Source of the DNA: Erythrobacter sp.
GTDB taxonomy: Bacteria > Pseudomonadota > Alphaproteobacteria > Sphingomonadales > Sphingomonadaceae
Length of the DNA: 64,000 nt
Direction of reading: 5' to 3'
NCBI GenBank assembly: GCA_023653115.1
Contig: JAMNXO010000001.1
Location: forward strand, 124,001 to 188,000
Both the position numbers and the translations under genes were made by a program. The notes under the pieces are model-generated. The model ran no database searches, was not told where the DNA came from, and saw nothing but the letters and a program-made list of their open reading frames with translations. Below, piece by piece: positions 1 to 8,769 of this stretch. How positions within the stretch are numbered: the first letter of the stretch is position 1; every line of letters begins with the position of its first letter.

Positions 1-841
1 CGCCGGCCCGGACGAGACCACCGCCACGCTGGCGACGGCTGCGGCACGCGCTGCGCTTGCCGATGCCGGGGTCGATGCGTCGAGCATCGGGCTGATCGTG
101 CTTGCCACCGCCACACCTGACAACACCTTCCCTGCAACCGCCACCAAGGTTCAGGCCGCGCTGGGTTGCACTGGCGGGATCGCCTTTGATGTCGCCGCGG
201 TGTGCTCGGGCTTCCTCTATGCGCTCGCCACCGCCGATTCGCTGCTGAAGACCGGCATGGCCAAGCGCGCACTGGTGATCGGGGCGGAAACCTTCAGCCG
301 CATTCTCGACTGGGAAGACCGCACCACCTGCGTGCTGTTCGGTGACGGGGCCGGCGCGGTCGTGCTTGAAGCACAATCGGGCGAGGCCGCCGGCAAGGAC
401 GCGCCCGGGATCATCGCCACCCGCCTCCATGCGGACGGTTCGTGCCATGATATGCTCTATGTCGATGGCGGTCCTTCGACCACGCAGACGGTCGGCCATG
501 TCCGCATGAGGGGCCGCGAAGTGTTCCGCCATGCGGTTGTGAACCTTGCCGACGTGCTCAAGGAAGTGCTTGCAGATACAGGGGTTTCGGTCGAGGAAAT
601 CGACTGGGTGGTGCCGCATCAGGCCAATGCCCGGATCCTCGATGCCACCGCCAAGAAGCTCGGCCTCGCGCCTGAAAAGGTGATCGTGACGGTCCACGCC
701 CACGCCAACACCTCTGCCGCCTCGGTGCCGCTGGCGCTCGATACCGCGCGCAAGGACGGGCGGATCAAGGCTGGTGATCTGGTCATGCTCGAGGCGATGG
801 GCGGGGGCTTTACCTGGGGCGCAAGCCTGATCCGGATGTGA
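1..841 (+). CDS. fabH: 3-oxoacyl-ACP synthase III (FabH), 5' end outside window
   Basis: Condenses an acyl-CoA primer with malonyl-ACP to start fatty acid synthesis in the cytoplasm. The reading frame is open from base 2, so the N-terminus lies upstream; an internal GTG at 98 is not the true start. The thiolase-fold active site is complete: the nucleophilic Cys in [13 protein letters not shown], the His in VPHQANARI and the Asn in HANTSAAS, in the order expected for KASIII. The C-terminus ends in the glycine-rich [13 protein letters not shown] typical of FabH. ihfA and a merR-type gene follow on the same strand, the usual alphaproteobacterial arrangement (normally plsX-fabH-ihfA-merR), which supports housekeeping FabH over a secondary-metabolism paralogue. 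Confidence 0.96.
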   Translation, partial: AGPDETTATLATAAARAALADAGVDASSIGLIVLATATPDNTFPATATKVQAALGCTGGIAFDVAAVCSGFLYALATADSLLKTGMAKRALVIGAETFSRILDWEDRTTCVLFGDGAGAVVLEAQSGEAAGKDAPGIIATRLHADGSCHDMLYVDGGPSTTQTVGHVRMRGREVFRHAVVNLADVLKEVLADTGVSVEEIDWVVPHQANARILDATAKKLGLAPEKVIVTVHAHANTSAASVPLALDTARKDGRIKAGDLVMLEAMGGGFTWGASLIRM

Positions 842-848
842 TCACGGC

Positions 849-864
849 GGGGCGTTTCAGCCCC
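849..864 (+). terminator. Small GC hairpin after fabH
   Basis: GGGGC, a six-base loop and GCCCC form a perfect 5-bp stem eight bases after the fabH stop. No T-run follows, so this is at best a weak or attenuating terminator between fabH and ihfA. Confidence 0.25.
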
Positions 865-982
865 TGCGCCTAACACAATTGCTGAAAACCCTGCGTAAGT
901 GCTTCCATCGCGTTGCAAAATCGTTGGAAAATTGTAAGTCCTGTGACTTCAATTGGGTCGCGCCAACGGAGGGAGACAACGC

Positions 983-1282
983 ATGATGCGTTCGGTAGGC
1001 ACCTTGACCCGCGCCGATCTGGCGGAAACAATCAATCGCAAGATGGGTTTCAGCCGCGCAGAATCGCTCGAAATGGTCGAAGCGATCCTCGGCAAGATGA
1101 GCGACGCGCTCGCCAAGGGCGAAAACGTCAAGATTTCCGGGTTTGGCAGCTTCGTGCTGCGCGACAAGAACGAGCGCATTGGCCGCAATCCCAAGACCGG
1201 GATCGAAGTGCCGATCACGCCGCGCCGTGTGATGACCTTCCGTGCGAGCCAGTTGCTCAAGGAACGTATCGCCAAGGGCTAG
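983..1282 (+). CDS. ihfA: Integration host factor subunit alpha
   Basis: Nucleoid protein that pairs with IHF-beta to bend DNA sharply at specific sites. The 99-residue product has the full HU/IHF fold: an N-terminal helical dimerisation part ([20 protein letters not shown]) and the DNA-binding arm with GFGSF and the intercalating proline in RNPKTG. I chose the ATG at 983 because GGAGGGAG sits seven bases upstream; an upstream TTG at 953 would add ten residues before the conserved start, and the ATG at 986 is also possible. The position between fabH and a merR-type gene identifies the alpha rather than the beta subunit. Confidence 0.95.
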   Translation: MMRSVGTLTRADLAETINRKMGFSRAESLEMVEAILGKMSDALAKGENVKISGFGSFVLRDKNERIGRNPKTGIEVPITPRRVMTFRASQLLKERIAKG

Positions 1283-1314
1283 CGCCAAAAGGGTGATGGG
1301 AAAGGTGAGGGCTG

Positions 1315-1746
1315 ATGGCCGGGTTCGATGACAGTAAAGACGAGGGCGCGCTGCGCACCATCGGCGAAGTCAGCGAGGCGCTCGGCATCAAGCCCCACGT
1401 TTTGCGTTACTGGGAGGCGCAATTCCCGCTGCTGAAGCCGTTGAAGCGCAGCGGCGGGCGGCGCTACTACCGCGCCAGCGATGTCGCGCTGGTCGAGACG
1501 ATCGACCGGCTGGTCAATCGCGAGGGCTATACCCTGAAGGGCGCTGAGGCTGTGCTGCGCGGGGGCGCGCGGTCCGAACTTGACCGCCGCCACCACGATC
1601 GCCGCGCTGGTGACCGCCGCACCGATGCCGATCAAGGCGCAGCGCCCGGTGTGCGGCTGATGGTCAATGATGGACCCGATTTGGCCGATGTTATCGCAGG
1701 GTTGAAGGCCGTGCGCACACGGCTCGCTGCCGCGCTGGACGCCTAA
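1315..1746 (+). CDS. MerR-family transcriptional regulator
   Basis: 143-residue DNA-binding protein. Residues about 14-80 form a MerR winged helix-turn-helix (TIGEVSEALGIKPHVLRYWE, then GGRRYYRASDV). The rest is a short polar, Arg/Asp-rich linker and a C-terminal helix. There is no cysteine-rich metal-binding tail, so it is not a metal-type MerR. The gene starts 32 bases after ihfA and follows it in most Alphaproteobacteria. Its effector and targets are not established and cannot be inferred from the sequence. Confidence 0.9.
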   Translation: MAGFDDSKDEGALRTIGEVSEALGIKPHVLRYWEAQFPLLKPLKRSGGRRYYRASDVALVETIDRLVNREGYTLKGAEAVLRGGARSELDRRHHDRRAGDRRTDADQGAAPGVRLMVNDGPDLADVIAGLKAVRTRLAAALDA

Positions 1747-1755
1747 GGCTTAGGC

Positions 1756-4700
1756 CTATTCTGCCGCCAGCAGCGCGGCTTCACCCAGATCGACGCTGAC
1801 GAGGCGCGAGATGCCGCGTTCGGCCATCGTCACCCCGAACAGGCGGTGCATCCGGCTCATCGTCACCGCGTTGTGGGTGACGATGAGGTAGCGCGTGGTG
1901 GTGGTGCGGACCATCGAATCGAGCAGATCGCAGAACCGCTCGACATTCGCATCGTCCAATGGCGCGTCGACTTCATCGAGCACGCAGATCGGCGCGGGGT
2001 TGGTGAGGAACAGCGCGAAAATCAGCGCGGTCGCTGTCAGCGCCTGTTCGCCGCCAGACAGCAGAGAGAGCGATTGCAACCGCTTGCCCGGCGGCTGGGC
2101 GTAAATCTCGAGGCCCGCTTCCAGGGGATCATCGCTGTCGACCAGGGCGAGATGCGCCTGACCGCCTTCGAACAACCGCGTGAACAGCACACGGAAGTGC
2201 CCATCGACTTCCTCGAAAGCGGCGCGCAACCGCTCGCGGCCCTCGCGGTTGAGGCTGCCGATCGAACCGCGCAGCCGCGCCACGGCCTCGGCCAGTTCGG
2301 CCTGCTCGGTGGCGCTCGATCCCTGCTCGGCCTCGATCCGTGCCAGTTCGTCGGCGGCGACGAGGTTGACCGGCCCGATCCGCTCGCGCGAGGCAGTGAG
2401 GCGTTCAAGCTCTTCGGATTCGCTGCTGGCGGCGTGGATGTCTTCCTCGCCAAAGCCGAAGCGTTCGCCCAGCAACGGGGGCGGGCACTGGAACCGCTCG
2501 CCCGAGATGCGCGCGAATTCGGTGCGGCGCGATTCCTCGTTCTCGGCCCGCGCAGCAAGGCTGGCACGGCCTTCGCGGGCCTGGGCGAGCGTTTCGGTGC
2601 GCTGCGCAAGTTCGCTATCGGCGGCGCGGCTGCGGGCCTCGGCCCCGCGCATGGCGGCCTCGGCGGCGGCGAGTTCGGCGGCCAGACGCGTGCGGGTGGC
2701 TTCGCCAGCCTCGATCTCGGCTGTGAGCGCGGCGGGCTTGGCCGCATGGACTGCGCGATCCTCTGCGATTTCGGCAAGGCGGCGTGCGGTCTCGGCCATG
2801 CGCCGCTCGGCATCGCTGGAGCGCGCTTTCCACCCGCTCTGCTCGGCCTGCTGGGCGACGAGCCGTTCGCGTGCGACCGCCAGTGCCTGATCCTGCGCGG
2901 CGAGTTCGGCGAGTGCCGCCTGAACAGCGCTGCGAGCAGCGGCGTTCTTCGCCTGCGCAGCCTCGAGCGCAGCGCGGCCCAGATCGCGTGCGGGCAGCCG
3001 TTCCCGGTTTGCCAAGGCAGCGGTGCATTCCTCCTTAGCCGCGGCGACCTGCATCTCCATTTCGCCCGCGCTGGCGGCGAGTTCGGCGAGGCGCGCGGCG
3101 ATGCGTTCCTTTGCCGCTTCGGCCTGATCCATCCGACGCAAGGCCTGCCGCTCGGCTTCGATCGCCCCGGCAATGCTCCGTTCCTGCGCAACCAGCGCGG
3201 TCTGCAGCGCGGCGAGTTCCTCGCGCACGCTCTTGTCGTCCGCCTCGGCGGCGGCGGCGGCTTCGCGCAAGGGCGGGAGCGCGGCGTCCAGCTCGGCAAA
3301 GCGGTTGGCGGCTTCAAGCTGGGCGGCTTCGGCGGCCCCCTCACCGCGCGCCACAAACCCGTCCCAGCGGCGCAGGTGTCCGGCGCGGGTCACCAGCCAT
3401 TCGCCCGGAGCCAGCGTGCGGCCATCATCGCTGTCCACGCAATGCACCAGCGCGAGACGGGCGGCGAGTTCCGGTGGGCAATCCTTGAGATGCGCCAGCA
3501 GGCTGTCAGCGACGCGCTCAGGGGCAGCGGCGCCGGTCCAGAAGCGGCCGTCCTGGGGTGAGGCAGGCGCGCCCAGCGGCGACTTGCCATCGCGCCCGAG
3601 CACCGCGGCGAGCGCGCGTTCATAGCCCGGCGCGACGGTCACCTTGTCGAGCGCGGTCGCGAGCCCCTGCCGTCCGGCCTCGCGCTTGGCCCGCGCGTCG
3701 CGGTCTCGCGCCAGTGCTGTGTGCTCGCGCTCGATCCCGGCGAGTTCGGCGCGGGCGGTGGCGAGCCGGGCCGAGGCTTCGTCACGCAGCCCCTGCAATT
3801 CACCCTTGCGCGCCTGATCGGCGGTGAGCTTGCCGCGCAGCGCCGCGAGATCCTGCGCGGCGCTTTCGGCAGCGGCGCGCGCGGCGACGACTTCGGCTTG
3901 CGCATCGCCGCTTTGTTCAAGCTCGGCGCGGGTGCGGGCCAGCCGCGCGACCTCCGCCTCGATCCGTGCGAGCCGGTTTTCCGCCTGCTCGACCGCCGCT
4001 TCGGCAACGCGCCATTCCGCCTCGACCCCGGCCTGATCGGCGGTGGCCTTGGCGAGCGCCAGTTCGGCGGTGCGGCTGGCGCGTTCGCTGTCCTCGGCGC
4101 GGTTGGCGAGCGCGGGGCGGGCAGCCTCGGCCTGGGTGACAGCGGTGCGGCTGGCAGCGACTTCGGTTTCGAGCCGCGCCAGCGCTTCGACCGCACTGCT
4201 GGTCAGCCGATCGGCATCGGCGCGATCTTCTTCGAGGCGCGTTTGCTGGCGGGTGAGATCGGCAAGGCGGGTCTCGGCGGCTTCGAGCTTTTCGGCGAGC
4301 GCGGCCATGCGGTGGCCGTGGGCGCTGGCATCATCGCGCCGGTCGGCGAGTTCGTCGCGCGCATTGGTGAGCTGCTGCGCCGCTTCGGCCTGTTCCGCCT
4401 GGGCTGCGGCAACGGCGGCCTGTGCCTCGGCGACCGCAGCATTCGCGCCTTCGGCAGCCGCGCGGGCTTCCTTCGCGGCGTAGGCAGCCTCCCGCCAGCG
4501 CGCGAACAGCAGCCGCGCTTCGGCGGCCTGGATCAGCTTGGTAAGCTCGGTGTAGCGTTCGGCCTGTTTGGCCTGCCGCTTTAACGAGGAAATCTGCGCG
4601 TCCAGACCCGCCATCAGGTCTTCCAGCCGGGCGAGATTGGCCTCAGCCCCGCGCAGCTTGCTCTCGGCATCCTTGCGCCGCACGTGGAGGCCGGCGATCC

Positions 4701-5178
4701 CGGCGGCTTCTTCCAGCATCGCGCGGCGTTCGGCCGGCTTGGCCGCGATCACCTGGGCGATCTTGCCCTGGCTAACGAGCGCGGGCGAGTGCGCACCGGT
4801 CGCCGCATCGGCAAAGGTGAGCGCGACATCCTTGGCCCGCACATCGCGGCCATTGACCCGGTAGGCGCTGCCTGCGCCGCGTTCGATGCGGCGGGTGACG
4901 ACCAACTCCTCGCCGCCGTCATCCTCGGCGTGGAGCACCACTTCGGCAAAGTCGCGGGGTGGCCTCGTGGAGGTGCCCGCGAAGATCACGTCCTCCATTC
5001 CGCCCGAGCGCAGCGACTTGGCCGAGGTTTCCCCCATGACCCAGCGGATCGCTTCGAGCAGATTGGATTTGCCGCAACCATTGGGGCCGACAACCCCTGT
5101 CAGCCCCGGTTCGATGCGCAGTTCCGCCGGCTCGACGAAGCTCTTGAAGCCACTGAGCTTGAGCCGGTGGATCTGCAT
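1756..5178 (-). CDS. smc: Chromosome segregation protein SMC
   Basis: Condensin ATPase that compacts and helps segregate the chromosome as a dimer with ScpA/ScpB. The product is 1140 residues, normal for the family. It has an N-terminal Walker A (GPNGCGKSN, residues 31-39), about 400 residues of Ala/Glu/Arg-rich coiled coil, a hinge around VAPGYERALAAVLG, a second long coiled coil, and a C-terminal signature plus Walker B (LSGGEQALTATALIF and CVLDEVDAPLDD). The start is the ATG before QIHRLKLSGFKSF, which aligns with family N-termini; an in-frame extension upstream overlaps the preceding gene and is not SMC-like. It is last in a run with dciA and two dsb genes. Confidence 0.97.
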   Translation of the reverse strand: MQIHRLKLSGFKSFVEPAELRIEPGLTGVVGPNGCGKSNLLEAIRWVMGETSAKSLRSGGMEDVIFAGTSTRPPRDFAEVVLHAEDDGGEELVVTRRIERGAGSAYRVNGRDVRAKDVALTFADAATGAHSPALVSQGKIAQVIAAKPAERRAMLEEAAGIAGLHVRRKDAESKLRGAEANLARLEDLMAGLDAQISSLKRQAKQAERYTELTKLIQAAEARLLFARWREAAYAAKEARAAAEGANAAVAEAQAAVAAAQAEQAEAAQQLTNARDELADRRDDASAHGHRMAALAEKLEAAETRLADLTRQQTRLEEDRADADRLTSSAVEALARLETEVAASRTAVTQAEAARPALANRAEDSERASRTAELALAKATADQAGVEAEWRVAEAAVEQAENRLARIEAEVARLARTRAELEQSGDAQAEVVAARAAAESAAQDLAALRGKLTADQARKGELQGLRDEASARLATARAELAGIEREHTALARDRDARAKREAGRQGLATALDKVTVAPGYERALAAVLGRDGKSPLGAPASPQDGRFWTGAAAPERVADSLLAHLKDCPPELAARLALVHCVDSDDGRTLAPGEWLVTRAGHLRRWDGFVARGEGAAEAAQLEAANRFAELDAALPPLREAAAAAEADDKSVREELAALQTALVAQERSIAGAIEAERQALRRMDQAEAAKERIAARLAELAASAGEMEMQVAAAKEECTAALANRERLPARDLGRAALEAAQAKNAAARSAVQAALAELAAQDQALAVARERLVAQQAEQSGWKARSSDAERRMAETARRLAEIAEDRAVHAAKPAALTAEIEAGEATRTRLAAELAAAEAAMRGAEARSRAADSELAQRTETLAQAREGRASLAARAENEESRRTEFARISGERFQCPPPLLGERFGFGEEDIHAASSESEELERLTASRERIGPVNLVAADELARIEAEQGSSATEQAELAEAVARLRGSIGSLNREGRERLRAAFEEVDGHFRVLFTRLFEGGQAHLALVDSDDPLEAGLEIYAQPPGKRLQSLSLLSGGEQALTATALIFALFLTNPAPICVLDEVDAPLDDANVERFCDLLDSMVRTTTTRYLIVTHNAVTMSRMHRLFGVTMAERGISRLVSVDLGEAALLAAE

Positions 5179-5206
5179 CAGGCTGGTGCCGTGATCCCGT
5201 TGCCGA

Positions 5207-5953
5207 TCAGCGCGCGCCGGCGCGCTGGAGCAGGGGTTCAAGCTGCGCCCACTGGTTCACTTCCAGCTTCTTGCCGTTGAGCAGGAAGGTCGGTGTGCCG
5301 GTGATCGAGAGTTCCTCGGCCTGCGCGGTCGACGCGTCGGCGATGGCCTGCACCGCCTTGGCATCGGCGAGGCAGGTGCGTGCCTGATCGGCGCTGAGAC
5401 CGCGCGCGGCGAAGAAGTCGATCAGGCCGGCGGCCTGCGCGATGGTGACAAAGCGCTGTTCGACCGGCTGGTTGCCTGCCGCCTGATAGAGCGCCTGATT
5501 GGCATCGGCCGCGGCGAAGAAATCGTTGAGCGCGAGCCATGCCTGATCCGACAGCGGCTGCATGCTCTCCTTTGCGCCGCAGCGCACCAGCGTGGCGATG
5601 CTGAGGTCGATCGGATCGCGCACCAGATTGCGCAGTTCAAAGCTGACGACGCCGGTGGGGATATACTTGTCCGCCAGCACAGGCTTGCCCGTGGCCGAGA
5701 AATTGGCGCAGGCGCCGCAGGTGTGCGAGGCGTATTCGACCAGCTTCAGCGGCGCATCGGGATTGCCGACCATGTAGCCGCCTTCGGGCGTCACGGTAAC
5801 CGTGTCTTTCCAGCTGGTGCCGGCCGGGGCGGCAATCGCGGGCAGGGCCTCGCCTTCGGCAACTTCGCCCGGGGCAGCTTCATCACCGCAAGCCACGAGC
5901 GCCAGCGGAGCAGCGGCCAGCAGGCCGAGCGCGAAAAGACGGATGGGTTTCAT
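5207..5953 (-). CDS. DsbA-like thioredoxin-fold lipoprotein (CGAC active site)
   Basis: Envelope thiol-disulfide protein of 248 residues. The start MKPIRLFALG gives a lipoprotein signal with lipobox LVAC (Cys22), so it is probably anchored to a membrane on the periplasmic side. The active-site motif is CGAC (Cys79/Cys82), and a cis-Pro loop (ITGTPTFLLNGKKL) lies near the C-terminus. The helical insertion expected of a DsbA-type fold sits between them. It ends 28 bases before smc and lies 93 bases downstream of a paralogue. Whether it oxidises, reduces or isomerises disulfides cannot be told from the motif; CGAC is not the classic CPHC of an oxidase. Confidence 0.88.
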   Translation of the reverse strand: MKPIRLFALGLLAAAPLALVACGDEAAPGEVAEGEALPAIAAPAGTSWKDTVTVTPEGGYMVGNPDAPLKLVEYASHTCGACANFSATGKPVLADKYIPTGVVSFELRNLVRDPIDLSIATLVRCGAKESMQPLSDQAWLALNDFFAAADANQALYQAAGNQPVEQRFVTIAQAAGLIDFFAARGLSADQARTCLADAKAVQAIADASTAQAEELSITGTPTFLLNGKKLEVNQWAQLEPLLQRAGAR

Positions 5954-6046
5954 CGAGAGCAGATCCTTGGACAATTGACGGGGAAGAATAGCCGCCCGGC
6001 GCAGTGTGCAGCAAGGGCTATGCTCAGGGCTTGTGAACAACTCGGA

Positions 6047-6802
6047 TCAGGGTGTGGCGGCGTCGCCATCAGGGGCAGCAGCAAAGCGCGCCGAGAGCAC
6101 CGGATAGAGCGCCGCCCAGTTGTGGACGTTGGTCAGCAGCTTGCCGTCCATCGCGAAACTCGGCGTGCCCTGGATCTGGAATTCGTTCTGGTCAGCAGCG
6201 CCATTGTCGAGCAGTTTCTGCGCGGCGGCATCGTTCATCACGCAGGCATTGACCTCGGTAAGCGACTGGCCGCGCTGCACCAGCATATCGGCAAGACCAA
6301 GCGCGCTGGCGGCGTTCATGCGGCTGGCCTTGTCGGCGCGCGCCCAGATCGCCTGCTGGCTTTGCGGGGCGTTCTGGAACTTGGCGATCCACTGGCTCTG
6401 GCCGTACATAAAAGCGCGGTGGCGATCCTTGAAGCCCGCCGGATCGCCGCAGCCGGCTAGCAGCGTGACAGTGAGATCAAGCGCGTTGCGGATCACCGGG
6501 CGCACTTCGACCGCAATCTTGCCGCGCATCAGCAAGGTGAGGTCGATCGCCGGTTCGCCCTCCATCGCAAAGCTGGCGCAGTGGCTGCAGGTGTAGCTGA
6601 CGAATTCGATCAGGCGCGTTTCGGCCTCGGGATTGCCGATCAGGTGGCCGCGATCGGTGCGCGCGGCGGCAGCGCTCCAGTTGCCTTGCGGATCGACCCC
6701 CTTGAAGGCGCTGCGCGGTGTATCGAGGCTCTGCTGGGCAGCGCCAGGTGCGGCCAGTGCGATCAGGGCGGCGCCGAGCGCTGTGAGGGGACGCAAGGTC
6801 AT
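6047..6802 (-). CDS. DsbA-like thioredoxin-fold periplasmic protein (CSHC active site)
   Basis: 251 residues with a cleavable signal peptide (hydrophobic stretch ending near GAAQQ, residues 8-23). The redox motif is CSHC (Cys72/Cys75) after EFVSYT, and the cis-Pro loop IQGTPSFAMDGKLL lies near the C-terminus. It is a paralogue of the lipoprotein encoded next to it: both share the HLIGNPEA/MVGNPDAP approach to the active site and a conserved Cys in the helical domain (LLAGCGDPAGF here, LVRCGAKESM there). The start overlaps the stop of the dciA-like gene by four bases, so the two are translationally coupled. Confidence 0.88.
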   Translation of the reverse strand: MTLRPLTALGAALIALAAPGAAQQSLDTPRSAFKGVDPQGNWSAAAARTDRGHLIGNPEAETRLIEFVSYTCSHCASFAMEGEPAIDLTLLMRGKIAVEVRPVIRNALDLTVTLLAGCGDPAGFKDRHRAFMYGQSQWIAKFQNAPQSQQAIWARADKASRMNAASALGLADMLVQRGQSLTEVNACVMNDAAAQKLLDNGAADQNEFQIQGTPSFAMDGKLLTNVHNWAALYPVLSARFAAAPDGDAATP

Positions 6803-7356
6803 TCGGTGTCCTGTCCGGTTTCGGGTTTAGGCTGTTCGCCCAGCGAGCGGGCGAGGGATTCGAGCACGGTGCGCAGTTCGGGATCGCCGATATCGCGCAA
6901 ACTGTCGCCCAGTTCGAGCGGGATCGGCTTCAGCGACGGAGGCGGCTTGGCCGGCTTGTCGGCCAGCGCCGGTGTGACGACGCCCTGCCGCAGCTTGACC
7001 CGCGCCACCGCCTTGTAACCGAAGAAGCGGTTCACCCGGTCGATGATTTCGGGGATCACCTGCTGGATCAGCGGCGCATGGGCGGGCACCACCACCAGTT
7101 GCAGGATGCCCTCGACCTTCTCGCCCGGCGGGAAGCGGATGGCTTCGGGGCTGCAGATGCGGGCGTGGGTGGGGCCGACGATCTCGGGCCAGCGGGTGAC
7201 GACCGAGCTCTGCACAAAGCCGAAGCGGCGAAAGGCCGTGCGACCGATTTCGGGCATCAGATCGCCGATCGGGCGCACGCCCTTTCCGCGCGGGCGGGAA
7301 TAGGGCTTAGGCGCGTTCTTGCCGCTTGAGGCCGGAGGTTTCTTGTCGCTTCCCAT
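6799..7356 (-). CDS. DUF721 protein, DciA-like
   Basis: 185-residue basic protein with a DUF721 domain in its first two thirds (GRTAFRRFGFVQSSVVTRWPEIVGP, then LQLVVVPAHAPLIQQVIPEIIDRVNRFFG). In other bacteria DUF721/DciA proteins load the replicative helicase DnaB; that role is inherited from the family, not shown here. An extra Met five codons upstream (ATG at 7371) is possible, but MGSDKKPP is the more usual N-terminus. It is first in the run dciA-dsb-dsb-smc and divergent from mutY, 29 bases away. Confidence 0.8.
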   Translation of the reverse strand: MGSDKKPPASSGKNAPKPYSRPRGKGVRPIGDLMPEIGRTAFRRFGFVQSSVVTRWPEIVGPTHARICSPEAIRFPPGEKVEGILQLVVVPAHAPLIQQVIPEIIDRVNRFFGYKAVARVKLRQGVVTPALADKPAKPPPSLKPIPLELGDSLRDIGDPELRTVLESLARSLGEQPKPETGQDTE

Positions 7357-7385
7357 GGTTACGCCCGCCATGCCATAGGCGCGGC

Positions 7386-8429
7386 GTGACCGCCAGTATC
7401 TCCGACACTCTGCTTGCCTGGTATGACCGGCACGCGCGCGACCTGCCGTGGCGCCTGCCGCCCGGTGCTGCCATGCCCGATGATCCGGCCTGGCCTTACC
7501 GCGTGTGGTTGTCCGAGGTGATGCTGCAGCAGACCACGGTGGCGGCGGTGAAGCCCTATTTCGCCAAGTTCACGAGCCTCTGGCCGAACATCGCGGCGCT
7601 GGCGGCCGCTCCCGAAGACGACATCATGGCGGCGTGGGCCGGGCTCGGCTACTATTCGCGGGCGCGTAATCTGGTGAAATGCGCGAACGCGGTGGCAGCA
7701 CGCGGCGGCTTTCCTTCTACCGAGGCGGAATTGCGCCAATTGCCCGGGTTGGGTGACTATACCGCCGCCGCCATCGCCGCGATTGCCTTCGGGCAGCGCG
7801 CGGTGGTGGTCGATGCCAATGTCGAGCGGGTGGTGGCCCGGTTGTTTGCGATCGACACGCCGCTCCCGTCGGCGCGCAAGGCGATCCGTGTCGCGGCAGA
7901 CAGCATCACGCCCGCGGTCCGCGCCGGCGATTTCGCGCAGGCGATGATGGATCTGGGCGCGCAGACCTGCACCACCAAATCGCCGCGCTGCCTGCTCTGC
8001 CCCTTGCGCGAGGCGTGCCGGGCCTATGCCGGGGGCGAGCCCGAGCGCTTGCCGGTCAAGCCAGCCAAGAAGGCGGTGCCCGAGCGGCGCGGGACAGCGT
8101 TCTGGATCACCCGCGCTGATGGTGCCCAGGTGTGGCTGGTGACCCGTCCGGCGGAAGGGATGCTGGGCGGGATGCGGGCGCTGCCCGATGATGGCTGGAG
8201 CGCGCGCGCCGATGGTTCGGGCGTCGAACCGCTGGCGGGCGACTGGCGCGATTACGGCGCGGTGCGGCACGGCTTTACCCATGCGCATCTTTCGCTGCGT
8301 GTAAGAGGGCTTGAAACCGCAGATACGCCGCCGGGCGAGGGGTTCTGGTGGCCGGTCGAACGGATTGGAGAGGCGGGGCTTGCGACCCTGTTCGCCAAGG
8401 CCGCGGCGCTGGCGCAGGCCGAGGCCTAG
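7386..8429 (+). CDS. mutY: A/G-specific adenine DNA glycosylase
   Basis: Removes adenine mispaired with 8-oxoguanine in base-excision repair. The 347-residue product shows SEVMLQQTTVAAVKPYFAKF, a helix-hairpin-helix ending in LPGLGDYTAAAIAAIAFG with the catalytic Asp following in VVVDANVERV, and a 4Fe-4S loop C-X6-C-X2-C-X5-C (CTTKSPRC-LLC-PLREAC). A Nudix-like 8-oxoG recognition domain forms the C-terminus. The start is probably GTG at 7386, giving an N-terminus just before ISDTLLAWYDRHARDLPWR. It converges on a small membrane protein gene with a 4-base tail overlap. Confidence 0.95.
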   Translation: MTASISDTLLAWYDRHARDLPWRLPPGAAMPDDPAWPYRVWLSEVMLQQTTVAAVKPYFAKFTSLWPNIAALAAAPEDDIMAAWAGLGYYSRARNLVKCANAVAARGGFPSTEAELRQLPGLGDYTAAAIAAIAFGQRAVVVDANVERVVARLFAIDTPLPSARKAIRVAADSITPAVRAGDFAQAMMDLGAQTCTTKSPRCLLCPLREACRAYAGGEPERLPVKPAKKAVPERRGTAFWITRADGAQVWLVTRPAEGMLGGMRALPDDGWSARADGSGVEPLAGDWRDYGAVRHGFTHAHLSLRVRGLETADTPPGEGFWWPVERIGEAGLATLFAKAAALAQAEA

Positions 8430-8647
8430 ACCAATCCGCCGCCCAGCGTCAGACGCACCGCCGCGATCAGCAGCACGATCAGGCAGAAATTGCGCCCGCC
8501 ATTCTTCGAGGACAGCGCGCCGATGATGATCCCGATCACAATCAGCGGCAAGGCGAGCCAGTTGGCCCAGCCGAGCAGCGGAATCTGCGCGGGAATGACG
8601 ATCACAAGGCTGACAAGGCCGACGAGATAGGCGAGCACGTTGAGCAT
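8426..8647 (-). CDS. Small membrane protein of unknown function
   Basis: 73 residues from the ATG before LNVLAYLVGLVSLVIV. Two to three hydrophobic segments (about 3-20, 26-46 and 53-70) leave only short polar loops (SSKNGGRN), so it is an inner-membrane protein. I recognise no family. It converges on mutY, its stop overlapping the mutY stop by four bases. The opposite-strand serine hydrolase begins 122 bases beyond its start. Confidence 0.6.
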   Translation of the reverse strand: MLNVLAYLVGLVSLVIVIPAQIPLLGWANWLALPLIVIGIIIGALSSKNGGRNFCLIVLLIAAVRLTLGGGLV

Positions 8648-8769
8648 GTGTCTTATATGAATAGGACACCTCAAAAATGCAAGGCCGCAAGGCGCTTCCC
8701 GCGATTGACCCATGCCGCGCAGTGCCGCAGACAGTGCGCCGACTGCCTTGTCCCGGAGATTCCCTCAGA

